Shown here: in pieces, positions 43,902 to 51,884 of the stretch | Position numbering within the stretch: position 1 is the stretch's first letter | Layout of the letters: every line of letters starts with the position of its first letter | Assembly (NCBI GenBank): GCA_016705005.1 | Contig: JADIZB010000021.1 | Span: 29,659-93,658, forward strand | DNA length: 64,000 nt | Direction: 5' to 3' | Source of the DNA: Bacteroidales bacterium | GTDB lineage: Bacteria > Bacteroidota > Bacteroidia > Bacteroidales > Lentimicrobiaceae | The notes under the pieces: generated by a model | Seen by the model: only the letters and a program-made list of their open reading frames with translations | Database searches by the model: none | What the model was told of the DNA's origin: nothing | Translations under genes and position numbers: made by a program

Positions 43902-44024
43902 TCAGGTTCGGTTATTTTCGTATTAAATATGCGTCTGACAAATGGTAATGGTATAAGGAATGGTTTGAGCTACTGAAGCGAACGGTGAAATCAAGGAGGA
44001 AAATCCAGGTTTCACAACAGGTGA

Positions 44025-45371
44025 TCAACTCATTTCTTTTCTGACAAGTTCCAAGCCGTTTCTGATAATCGTCTGAATCTCTGTTTTTGACGTGTCGATA
44101 AATTCGCAAAGGGCGAGATCTTCAGGCTCTACTTCATAGATGCCCAGTTTTTCCATCCGTTCAATATCTTCAGCGATTGCGGCCTTGATAAGTTGCATCG
44201 GATAGATGTTCATCGGAAATACTTTTTCGAACTGGCCAGTCATAACAAATGCTCTTTCGCCTCCATGAAGATTGGTGTCAGCTTCGTATTTTTTACCCGG
44301 CATCATCCACGTAAAAAATGATCTTGAGAAACTGAGTTTGTTTAATCCGGGCAGAGCCCAACCAAGAAATTCATGATAGTTGCCTTCCGGAATTGCGGTT
44401 ATCAGTGAATCATAGTAACCAATAAAACTATCATGCCGTATCTGTTTCCCGGTAAGCACATTTCCTGAAATATACCTCTGATTTCCATCCCGGACATTTC
44501 CTTCAACCATCTTGTAAATGCAGGCACCACGACGGGTTTTATAATAACCGGTTTTGATAACCGATGATCCTGCCAATGCAACTATAATTTCAGGGTTGTA
44601 TACACCTTCCTTGAAAAGATGTCCGATGGTAATTATATCCTGAACCCCGGCAAACCATACAACATCACCCTTATTGATGGGGTCAAGGTGATGGATCTGA
44701 ATACCGACATTTCCTGCCGGATGAGCGCCTTTAAATGTGTTTATTTCAACATTCCGGCTGTTCAGAAATTCTTTCGCAGAAGTCGTGCTGCCGATATTCA
44801 GGTGCAACTTTCCTCCGGTAAGTTTTGCAAGTGCATCCAGACCAGTCTGAAAAAGATCACCTTTGCCATTAACAACAAAATCCAAATCGGGTGCCAGTGG
44901 AGCAGTATCAAAAGCTGAAATATGAATGGCTTTGGGTGTATGTTCAGGATTGGCAATAATCCCGTAAGGGCGTTGCCTGATAAGCGACCATAAACCACTC
45001 TTCAGAAGCTTGTCGGTAATTTCTGCCTTTGTGAGTTTGGAAGGATCTGATGCTCCGAAATTTATTTGCCCGTTCTTGCCGTCTGGCTCAATCCTTATCT
45101 CGAGCAAGGCCCGCTTATCACCCCGTTTGATTTCCGCAACTGTACCACTAACCGGCGAAGGAAAACAGATATTTTCATGGTGTTTATCCTGAAAAAGCGG
45201 TGTGCCGGCAAGCACAGCATCGCCTTCCTTAACAAGCAGACGCGGAAATACTCCTGTAAGATCAGTAGGCTTCACAGCATAATGCAGCGCTGTCACTTCC
45301 CGGAGGACCTTTTCAGCCTCGCCTTTAAGCCTGATGTCAAGTCCCTTGCTTAATGTGAATGTTTTGGACAT
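44025..45371 (-). CDS. nqrA: Na+-translocating NADH:quinone reductase subunit A
   Basis: This 448-residue soluble subunit is the first gene of the operon. It starts MSKTFTLSKGLDIRLKGEAE and has VKEGDAVLAGTPLFQDK (barrel-sandwich motif) and FAGVQDIITIGHLFKEGVYN. The length matches the family. It sits on the cytoplasmic side and contributes to the quinone site. The start codon is 105 bases downstream of a TACTTTTG element. Confidence 0.97.
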   Translation of the reverse strand: MSKTFTLSKGLDIRLKGEAEKVLREVTALHYAVKPTDLTGVFPRLLVKEGDAVLAGTPLFQDKHHENICFPSPVSGTVAEIKRGDKRALLEIRIEPDGKNGQINFGASDPSKLTKAEITDKLLKSGLWSLIRQRPYGIIANPEHTPKAIHISAFDTAPLAPDLDFVVNGKGDLFQTGLDALAKLTGGKLHLNIGSTTSAKEFLNSRNVEINTFKGAHPAGNVGIQIHHLDPINKGDVVWFAGVQDIITIGHLFKEGVYNPEIIVALAGSSVIKTGYYKTRRGACIYKMVEGNVRDGNQRYISGNVLTGKQIRHDSFIGYYDSLITAIPEGNYHEFLGWALPGLNKLSFSRSFFTWMMPGKKYEADTNLHGGERAFVMTGQFEKVFPMNIYPMQLIKAAIAEDIERMEKLGIYEVEPEDLALCEFIDTSKTEIQTIIRNGLELVRKEMS

Positions 45372-45475
45372 ATTCCTGTAATTTCAGAGTAATAAAAAAT
45401 TCTGCAATACTTAACGACCTATGTCATTATAAGCATGTATAATAATTGTCAGGCCCGTCGTGCAAAAAATGCAGG

Positions 45476-45483
45476 CAAAAGTA
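45476..45483 (-). promoter_or_regulatory. -7 element of the nqr operon
   Basis: TACTTTTG on the minus strand, identical to the octamer before apbE. No clear -33 element. The rest of the 45372-45719 gap, which separates divergent genes, shows no ORF and no strong repeat. Confidence 0.4.
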
Positions 45484-45658
45484 ACAATTAATTAGGTTTT
45501 TCTGAGTTAGTTTATGAGTAAACTTTTATCAGTAACTGAAATTAATTAATTCCAATTTCCATCTGGCTTCTGCCATCTTAGCTGGTTTGTATGAAGATTC
45601 AGTAGATGTAATTCTTCGCAAATAAACAAATGCCGCGTTCATGGAATCATTCAATTGT

Positions 45659-45666
45659 TAACTTTG
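45659..45666 (+). promoter_or_regulatory. -7 element of the DUF5103 gene
   Basis: TAACTTTG lies 54 bases before ATG 45720. It falls downstream of an in-frame ATG at 45630, so that upstream ATG is unlikely to be the start. Confidence 0.5.
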
Positions 45667-45719
45667 TATTAAGACAAGCCAATAACAAGCACATGGGATT
45701 TATTGTTCACCGATTCACA

Positions 45720-47096
45720 ATGAAGTTTTTAATTTTTCTGCTGATGATTTCCGGCACCGGTTCATTGCTTGCACAGAAGGATACCAATGCTGATTCCGGT
45801 AGGATCAGTAATATGGAACGCAGGACAAAAAAGCAACATCAGGAGGACAACAATTTCGATCCTTCATTTCTCAGATATACCGACTTTATCTATAAGGAGT
45901 CCATCACCTCGGTGATTTTCCGCCGCGAAGGCTGGGAGTTGACTCCACCGCTTATTACTTATGGTTCGGAGGAAAGACTGTTGCTATCGTTCGACGATCT
46001 TGACGGTGATTACTCTGTGTGGCAGTATACAGTGCTGCACTGCGATGCGGAATGGAACCCGACCGACCTTTGGCAAAACGAGTATATCGAAGGATTTACC
46101 GATGATTTTGTACGCGATTACCGTTTTTCGTACAACACCCTGCAGCGTTTTACCAATTACAGTCTGACAATTCCCAACGAAAATTTTAAATTTACCCTTT
46201 CAGGGAACTATATTCTGAAGGTGTATCCTGATGGCCAGCCTGAAAAGCCCATTCTCACCCGTCGGTTTATGGTGGTTGAACCCCGGGTAACCGTAAAGGG
46301 AGTGGTAAAGGCAGCAACCCCTGTCGACCTGCGTTTCACCCACCAGGAGGTGCTGTTTTCGGTTTATACGGGAAACTATAAAATAAGCGAACCATACCGC
46401 GACCTGAAGGTTGTAGTGCAGCAGAACGCCCGTTGGGACAATGCACTGTGGGGGCTGCAGCCTATGATGCTGCGCGGCGAAGAACTGGATTACCGCTATA
46501 CCGATGGCACCAATACCTTTGAAGCCGGAAATGAATTCAGGTATTTCGACATCAAAAGCCTGCGATATCAATCGGAACGGGTACGCAGTTTCGACAACAG
46601 GACCGATGGTTTTCATGTTGAGCTGCAGCCGGATAAAAACCGGGCTACAACACCTTATATAACATATGGTGACATCAATGGCCAGCGGCTGATCAAAACC
46701 GAAGATGCCAACGACGCCACCATTGAATCGGAATATGTATGGGTTGATTTCTTCCTGCCCTATGCCGCTCCGGTGACCGGTGGAGGCATCTACATCATGG
46801 GAGCGCTCACCGACTGGCAGTTTGCAGCTCCGGGCAATAGCCCGGCTTCGGCCTCAGGCCCCGGCCGCATGGAGTATAACTTTGCCCGTCAGGGTTATCA
46901 GGCCAGGCTCTACCTGAAGCAGGGCTACTACAATTACTTGTATGCATACCTTCCCGATGGTGCCACAAAGGCCGAAACAGCCCTGGTTGAAGGCAACCGG
47001 TTTGAAACAAAAAACAGTTATACAGTGCTGGTGTATCACCGCGAACCCGGATCAAGGTACGACAGGCTGGTAGCGGCGGAAGTGGTGGGTAACTGA
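45720..47096 (+). CDS. DUF5103 secreted protein
   Basis: This 458-residue protein runs from ATG 45720, giving a signal peptide MKFLIFLLMISGTGSLLAQ. Family features are YKESITSVIFRREGWELTPP (near residue 60), DYSVWQYTVLHCDAEWNPTD and YIEGFTDDFVRDYRFSYNTL, then a C-terminal Ig-like/carbohydrate-binding-like region (WVDFFLPYAAPVTGGGIYIM). DUF5103 is a widespread Bacteroidota family of unknown function, probably periplasmic or outer-membrane attached. The upstream in-frame ATGs (45630, 45693) add no signal-like sequence, and the first precedes the promoter element. Confidence 0.88.
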   Translation: MKFLIFLLMISGTGSLLAQKDTNADSGRISNMERRTKKQHQEDNNFDPSFLRYTDFIYKESITSVIFRREGWELTPPLITYGSEERLLLSFDDLDGDYSVWQYTVLHCDAEWNPTDLWQNEYIEGFTDDFVRDYRFSYNTLQRFTNYSLTIPNENFKFTLSGNYILKVYPDGQPEKPILTRRFMVVEPRVTVKGVVKAATPVDLRFTHQEVLFSVYTGNYKISEPYRDLKVVVQQNARWDNALWGLQPMMLRGEELDYRYTDGTNTFEAGNEFRYFDIKSLRYQSERVRSFDNRTDGFHVELQPDKNRATTPYITYGDINGQRLIKTEDANDATIESEYVWVDFFLPYAAPVTGGGIYIMGALTDWQFAAPGNSPASASGPGRMEYNFARQGYQARLYLKQGYYNYLYAYLPDGATKAETALVEGNRFETKNSYTVLVYHREPGSRYDRLVAAEVVGN

Positions 47097-47102
47097 AGAA
47101 GT

Positions 47103-47214
47103 GAGTTATGAGTTATGAGTTATGAGTTATGAGTAATGAGTAGTGAGTTATGAGTAATGAGTAGTGAGTTATGAGTAATGAGTAATGAGTAAGGAGTAAG
47201 GAGTAGGAGAAAGG
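47103..47214. repeat. Heptamer tandem repeat, GAGTWAT, about 16 units
   Basis: Units GAGTTAT, GAGTAAT, GAGTAGT and GAGTAAG follow in unbroken 7-bp register, with degeneration at the 3' end. It begins 7 bases after the DUF5103 stop codon. Confidence 0.95.
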
Positions 47215-47291
47215 AGTCCTGCCTCGCCTGTCATTGCCTTTCTTTACGGAAAGGTTAATCGGGATGTCCGTATCGTTTTATAATAAGCTGA

Positions 47292-47786
47292 TTAAAAAGT
47301 TACCGGTTTCACCGGAATCCATATCTCTTCCTCCGAATCAGGGTCATTGTTCCTGTATTTTGCCCCGAGCACCTCAAAATGCGGTCTGTTGTCCGGAATA
47401 TATCCTGAAGCTGGCATCCAGGTTTCAAATATATACCTGAATGTCGCTTCCCCTGTGATTGCCGCACCCTTATGAATGAAAACGGCATAAAGTCCGGCAG
47501 GAAGTATAAAAGTTTCCATCCCTTCGGGTACATTGGTAAAATCGGCGACCTCGGCAACCGCCCATTTGTCGAAACGGGCATGAACATCAAAATTCCTGAA
47601 ATCCATGGCCTTGCCATAGTCCTGCATTGAAATGAGGTCGCTGTTCAGGTTGTTGACAATCTCCTTCCGCCCTGGCATAAAACTGCGCCAAAGCATGGGT
47701 GTAAGGTTCTCTGCAAAAGACATGCTCATCCGGAGGCCAACGAGCTTCCTTGTTGCAGTTTCTTCAAAACGGAGGAACGGATCCAT
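47292..47786 (-). CDS. GyrI-like small-molecule-binding domain protein
   Basis: This 164-residue protein runs from ATG 47786 (MDPFLRFEETATRKLVGLRM). It has the GyrI/AraC-effector-binding layout: RFDKWAVAEVADFTNVPEGM (near residue 82), the ILPAGLYAVFIHKGAA strand and IFETWMPASGYIPDNRPHFE (near residue 120), closing with EEIWIPVKPVT. Such free-standing domains bind hydrophobic ligands. It follows the pentapeptide-repeat gene by 4 bases, suggesting one unit with it. Confidence 0.85.
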   Translation of the reverse strand: MDPFLRFEETATRKLVGLRMSMSFAENLTPMLWRSFMPGRKEIVNNLNSDLISMQDYGKAMDFRNFDVHARFDKWAVAEVADFTNVPEGMETFILPAGLYAVFIHKGAAITGEATFRYIFETWMPASGYIPDNRPHFEVLGAKYRNNDPDSEEEIWIPVKPVTF

Positions 47787-47790
47787 AGGT

Positions 47791-48363
47791 TTATTCAATA
47801 ACAATATCAAATCTGGTCAGTAATCCTGGAATTCCGTCCAGTGAAAACCTTGCTTTCTTTATTCTGTTATTATCCGGATCGATCGAATAATTGACAGCGC
47901 CGCGGAGATCGGCTTTTTCAAGGTTGGTTTTTTCGAAGGAGGCATCTGCCAGATCGCAGTTACCGAATACCGCACCAGAAAGATCACATTCGGTGAAATC
48001 AGTCTCGCGGAGCTGAGAGTTGCTGAAAACAGTTTTTCTGATTTTGGTCTGAAAGAACGAACTGTGGTTTAGTAAACAGTTTTCGAAACTGAACGACAGG
48101 CCAAAACCATTGCATTGTTCGAAGCGGAGACCCAGCATTTTGCAGTCAATAAAACTGACATCGCGGAAAGCTGTACCGGTCAGATCAGCAAGACTGAGGT
48201 TGCACCCGGTAAACGTGCATCCGGTGAAGAGGATTCCGTTTAATCCCGACTGATAGAAATCGCATTCCGTAAAAAGGCAGTTTTCGTATTCACCTTTTGG
48301 CAGACCGGATTCCTTATAATCAATCCGGGTAAATGTTTTGTCAGGAAAAAATGGAAGATTCAT
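47791..48363 (-). CDS. Pentapeptide-repeat protein (Qnr-like)
   Basis: This 190-residue protein runs from ATG 48363 (MNLPFFPDKTFTRIDYKESG). ATG 48402 and GTG 48432 are alternative starts. It consists of repeated A(D/N)LXX-type pentapeptides forming a right-handed beta-helix: LNGILFTGCTFTGCNLSLAD, FSNSQLRETDFTECDLSGAV, CDLADASFEKTNLEKADLRG. The ESGLPKGEYENCLFTECDFY start resembles the Qnr/Mcb-like group that mimics DNA and binds gyrase; pairing with a gene for a GyrI-like protein is suggestive, but the function is not proven. Confidence 0.85.
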   Translation of the reverse strand: MNLPFFPDKTFTRIDYKESGLPKGEYENCLFTECDFYQSGLNGILFTGCTFTGCNLSLADLTGTAFRDVSFIDCKMLGLRFEQCNGFGLSFSFENCLLNHSSFFQTKIRKTVFSNSQLRETDFTECDLSGAVFGNCDLADASFEKTNLEKADLRGAVNYSIDPDNNRIKKARFSLDGIPGLLTRFDIVIE

Positions 48364-48620
48364 CGCTGAAACTATCTTTGATAATGATTTCCGGAACTGC
48401 ATCGGTTTGAGGCCCTTTTGCGGGTTTTTCACCTGAAGGTTTAACCCGGCTGTCCCACCCCAAAAGTAAATACTTTCACCGGATTCTTGAAAACAAGGGG
48501 TTGATAAGTTTGTTCAGTCAGCAGCCTGGGTTCCGGAAGATGAATTTCAGGCAGGAATGAGACCGGGAAACCGTAAAATTACAATCTTTGCACAACGATC
48601 CGTTATATTACCTGACTACC

Positions 48621-49493
48621 ATGATGCGGTGCTGTTTTTATGGTTTTATTTCATTGATGGTACTTGGGCTTTCATGCACCAAATCTCCTCACGATTATGA
48701 ACACCACAGGACTTCGTATTTCAGGAATATTCATAATGGGTCTCACAATGATTCTATCCTGGTTTGCGCTACTTTCAATATTCAGCTTGGCTTTCCGGCC
48801 ACAAAAAATCCATGGGATAAAAATATTTCAGGTGCCGACGATTTGCAGATTGAACGTATCGCATATATGATCAGGCAGGTGGATGCTGATATCGTTGCGT
48901 TGCAGGAAGTTCCACGTAATCGTTATAATGCAGTAATCAAGGATTTTATCGAAAAACTGGCCACCCGGCTTGATATGAATTATGCTTTCGGGGCGCACGG
49001 TTATAATGATCCGGAAGGCATCTACCCCGTTCACGGGGAATGGGGGAATGCCATACTTTCGAAATACCGGATTGTTGGTATTGAAAATACCGAAGTTTCG
49101 TACGTTGACCAGTGGCAGAAAAGAAGCATACTTTGTGCCCTGCTCGAAATCAATGATTCATTCCGTCTGAATGCCATTTCATATCATTACGACAACGGTT
49201 TGGGCGAAATGAATGAAGCCATTGGAAACACAAAATTATATCTCATCAGACTCAATGATCCGGTTGTTCTGATGGGTGATTCAAACTATCAGTGGGATGT
49301 AAAGGATTTCTATGCTGAATTTGAATCAGAAGGCCTGGCTGATGCTGATTCAACAACATTAACCGGTATTGACAGAATTTTATTTACAAAGAATACATTC
49401 CATTGTATACAAGTTCTCAGCTGGTATGATACCATTAACTATACTTCGGATCATCCGCTGAACAGTTGCAGACTGAAGATTGCAGGTCAGTAA
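48621..49493 (+). CDS. Endonuclease/exonuclease/phosphatase-family lipoprotein
   Basis: This 290-residue protein runs from ATG 48621 and has a lipoprotein signal (CCFYGFISLMVLGLSCTKS). The EEP fold is clear: ATFNIQLGFP near residue 50, VDADIVALQEVPRNRYNAVI (catalytic Glu, near residue 85), GEWGNAILSKYRI, DPVVLMGDSNYQWDVKDFY (Asp/Asn of the active site) and a terminal YTSDHPL with the catalytic His. It cleaves phosphodiester or phosphate bonds outside the cytoplasm; the substrate is unknown. A TTG in the same frame at 48588 is rejected. Confidence 0.9.
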   Translation: MMRCCFYGFISLMVLGLSCTKSPHDYEHHRTSYFRNIHNGSHNDSILVCATFNIQLGFPATKNPWDKNISGADDLQIERIAYMIRQVDADIVALQEVPRNRYNAVIKDFIEKLATRLDMNYAFGAHGYNDPEGIYPVHGEWGNAILSKYRIVGIENTEVSYVDQWQKRSILCALLEINDSFRLNAISYHYDNGLGEMNEAIGNTKLYLIRLNDPVVLMGDSNYQWDVKDFYAEFESEGLADADSTTLTGIDRILFTKNTFHCIQVLSWYDTINYTSDHPLNSCRLKIAGQ

Positions 49494-49582
49494 AATCTCC
49501 TTCCTGCCAAGCCCCCTGTGCTGAAAAGCCAGATTCTGGTTATTTATTTCAAAATCAGTCAGGTTTTTTCATATTTCATGCT

Positions 49583-49590
49583 TAACTTTG
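49583..49590 (+). promoter_or_regulatory. Possible -7 element of the PocR/PAS kinase gene
   Basis: TAACTTTG matches TAnnTTTG, 141 bases before the start codon. The 49494-49730 gap shows nothing else. Confidence 0.35.
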
Positions 49591-49730
49591 ATTACATCTC
49601 AGGTTTATATAGATTAACTTCTGAAACTGAATTCGCAGCTGAATTCTAAGCATTCAAGCATTTTCTTGCCGGATAGCATTGCGGATTTTTCACAATTCTG
49701 ATTAAGCGTTTTTGTTCAACTACTAAAAAA

Positions 49731-51884
49731 ATGGGAACAGAATCTTCAAATTCCGGAGTTATGGATGAATTTTCCAGTGAGATCAGGTTTACAGATATTT
49801 TTGAACAGGCAGAAATACAGCGGTTACAGGATCTGTTTTCGGATGCGACGGGTGTAGCTTCGATCATCTCAGATCCTTTGGGAAATCCGTTAACCAGGCC
49901 AAGTAATTTCACCCGTTTGTGCAGCGAGTTGATCAGGCCGACGGAGAAAGGGATGGAGTTGTGCCGGAAGTCGGATGCTGCGATCATTGGTACAGTGTCT
50001 TCAGAGCCTGTGGTCAGCCCTTGTCTGGGTTGCGGGCTTTGGGAATCAGGTGTTCCGGTTTTTGCCGGAGGTAAGCACATTGCCAACTGGCTCATTGGCC
50101 AGGTGCGTGATGAAAACATTGATGGCAACCGGACGGCCGGGTATGCTGATGCATTAGGTTTGGATGGAACAGAGCTTGGTAAAGCACTGGAAGAAGTTCC
50201 GGTTATGCCGGTTGAGAAATTCCGGAAAGTTGCGAAAATGCTTTCTTTCTATGTCAATGGCCTATCAGAAAAGGCATATGAAAATTATCTGAAGAATAGA
50301 AAAATCGAGGAACTGGACAAGGCCAATAATGAGCTGTTGGAAAGTGAAGTCAGATTTCGCAATCTGCTGATGGATGTACAGTCGGTTTCGGTCCAGGGAT
50401 ATGATGCTGATGGAATAACTCAATATTGGAATACGGCTTCTGAAGAATTGTATGGATATACAGCAGGGGAGGCCATCGGACGCAACCTTCTTGATCTGAT
50501 TATTCCTCCTGAAATGCGCAGTTTTGTTAAGCAGGCCATCGCTCAGATGGTTGATTCCGGTGAGCCCATTCCTGCTTCCGAATTGATGCTGATGCGTAGT
50601 GATGGCTCGCGTATTCCTGTGTTTTCAAGTCATACCATTGTTAAAATACCGGGAAAAGCTCAGGAATTGTTTTGCATTGACATTGATCTTTCTGATCTCC
50701 GGAAGGCAGAAGAAAAACTCAGGGAAAGTGAAGAAAAATATCGCTTTTTAACAGAAAATATCTCTGATGTCATATGGATCTATAATATCACCTACAATAA
50801 ATTTACCTATATAAGCCCTTCAGTTTTAAACCTGCGCGGCTTTACAGATACTGAAGCCATGAAAGAGGGGTTAAGCGCTTCACTTACACCTGTTTCAGCA
50901 AAAGGGCTGATTGAGAAAGTTCCTTCCCGTATGAGGGAATTCCAGGATGGAATTTCCAAAACATATATTGATGAACTTGAGCAGGTATGTAAAGATGGCA
51001 GCATAATCTGGGTGGAAGCTTCCACGAAATTTCAGAATGCCAAAGACGGAACAATTGAGGTTCAAGGTGTTTCACGTGATATTACAGCCCGGAAACTGGC
51101 TGAGATTGCACTGCGTGAAAGTGAGGAGAAATACAGGTTATTGGTTGAAAATGCCGGAATCGGAGTAGGTGTTTATAGCCCTGACGGGAGAATTCTTTTT
51201 TACAATCAGAAAGCGGTGGAGCATATGGGTGGCAAAGCTGAAGACCTGATTGGAAAAACCCTGAAAGAAGTCTTTGGAGAGCACGTTGAAAAAATCTATC
51301 TGAACAGGTTCAGAGAAGTGTCTGAAAGTGAGCAAAGCCTCGAATATGAAGATTTTGTTACACTGCCCACAGGAAATTACTGGTTTCTTACAAACAATAC
51401 CAAAATATTGGGACCCGACGGGGAAGTTACCGGAGTAATGTTGCTTTCGCACGATATAACAGAAAGGAAACTTGCCGGGGAAATGCTCGACAAGGAGCGC
51501 CTGCTTTTCAGGACCCTGATTGACAATATTCCGGACGCCATCTACAGCAAGGACCTCAACTATTGTAAAACCCTGGCCAATGAAACCGAGGTGAGATATA
51601 TGGGAGCTAAATCTGAAGCTGATGTGCTTGGAAAAGATGACTCTGCTTTTTATCCTGAAGAACTGGCAAAGAAATTTCTGGAAGACGATAAACTGGTGAT
51701 TGAAAGCGGTAAACCGATCCTTAACAGGGAAGAATTTATTTTTGATGAGCAGGGCCAGAAGCGATGGTTATTGTCTTCAAAAATACCTTTGCGTGAAAAG
51801 GGAGGTGAGATATCGGACTTGTTGGGAATTGGCCGTGATATTACCGATCGGAAACAGGTGGAAGAGGCGCTTGCGCGAAAGTGA
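49731..51884 (+). CDS. PocR/PAS sensor, N-terminal fragment of a split hybrid histidine kinase
   Basis: This 717-residue fragment begins with a PocR ligand-binding domain (residues 18-185), with its conserved cysteines in SELIRPTEKGMELCRKSDAA and PVVSPCLGCGLWESGVPVFA. A coiled linker and four PAS domains follow (about 205-330, 340-460, 470-590 and 595-710), each ending in the DITxRK linker. The frame ends at ITDRKQVEEALARK and a stop. The +1 frame continues with LRESEEKYRLL, which is the expected PAS linker. There is no transmembrane segment, so this is a cytoplasmic sensor. I read it as one gene with the next entry, broken by one extra base at about 51871. Confidence 0.85.
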   Translation: MGTESSNSGVMDEFSSEIRFTDIFEQAEIQRLQDLFSDATGVASIISDPLGNPLTRPSNFTRLCSELIRPTEKGMELCRKSDAAIIGTVSSEPVVSPCLGCGLWESGVPVFAGGKHIANWLIGQVRDENIDGNRTAGYADALGLDGTELGKALEEVPVMPVEKFRKVAKMLSFYVNGLSEKAYENYLKNRKIEELDKANNELLESEVRFRNLLMDVQSVSVQGYDADGITQYWNTASEELYGYTAGEAIGRNLLDLIIPPEMRSFVKQAIAQMVDSGEPIPASELMLMRSDGSRIPVFSSHTIVKIPGKAQELFCIDIDLSDLRKAEEKLRESEEKYRFLTENISDVIWIYNITYNKFTYISPSVLNLRGFTDTEAMKEGLSASLTPVSAKGLIEKVPSRMREFQDGISKTYIDELEQVCKDGSIIWVEASTKFQNAKDGTIEVQGVSRDITARKLAEIALRESEEKYRLLVENAGIGVGVYSPDGRILFYNQKAVEHMGGKAEDLIGKTLKEVFGEHVEKIYLNRFREVSESEQSLEYEDFVTLPTGNYWFLTNNTKILGPDGEVTGVMLLSHDITERKLAGEMLDKERLLFRTLIDNIPDAIYSKDLNYCKTLANETEVRYMGAKSEADVLGKDDSAFYPEELAKKFLEDDKLVIESGKPILNREEFIFDEQGQKRWLLSSKIPLREKGGEISDLLGIGRDITDRKQVEEALARK

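Noticed and set aside
45630..45692. N-terminal extension of the DUF5103 protein
   Set aside because: The extra residues lie on or before the -7 element and precede a clear signal peptide.
47103..47214. Coding low-complexity tail of the DUF5103 protein
   Set aside because: The gene stop at 47096 precedes the array, and the array has stop codons in all frames.
51700..51872. ATG at 51700 as a real start for the kinase ORF
   Set aside because: Residues encoded between 51700 and the junction are out of frame with the PAS domain that occupies this region.
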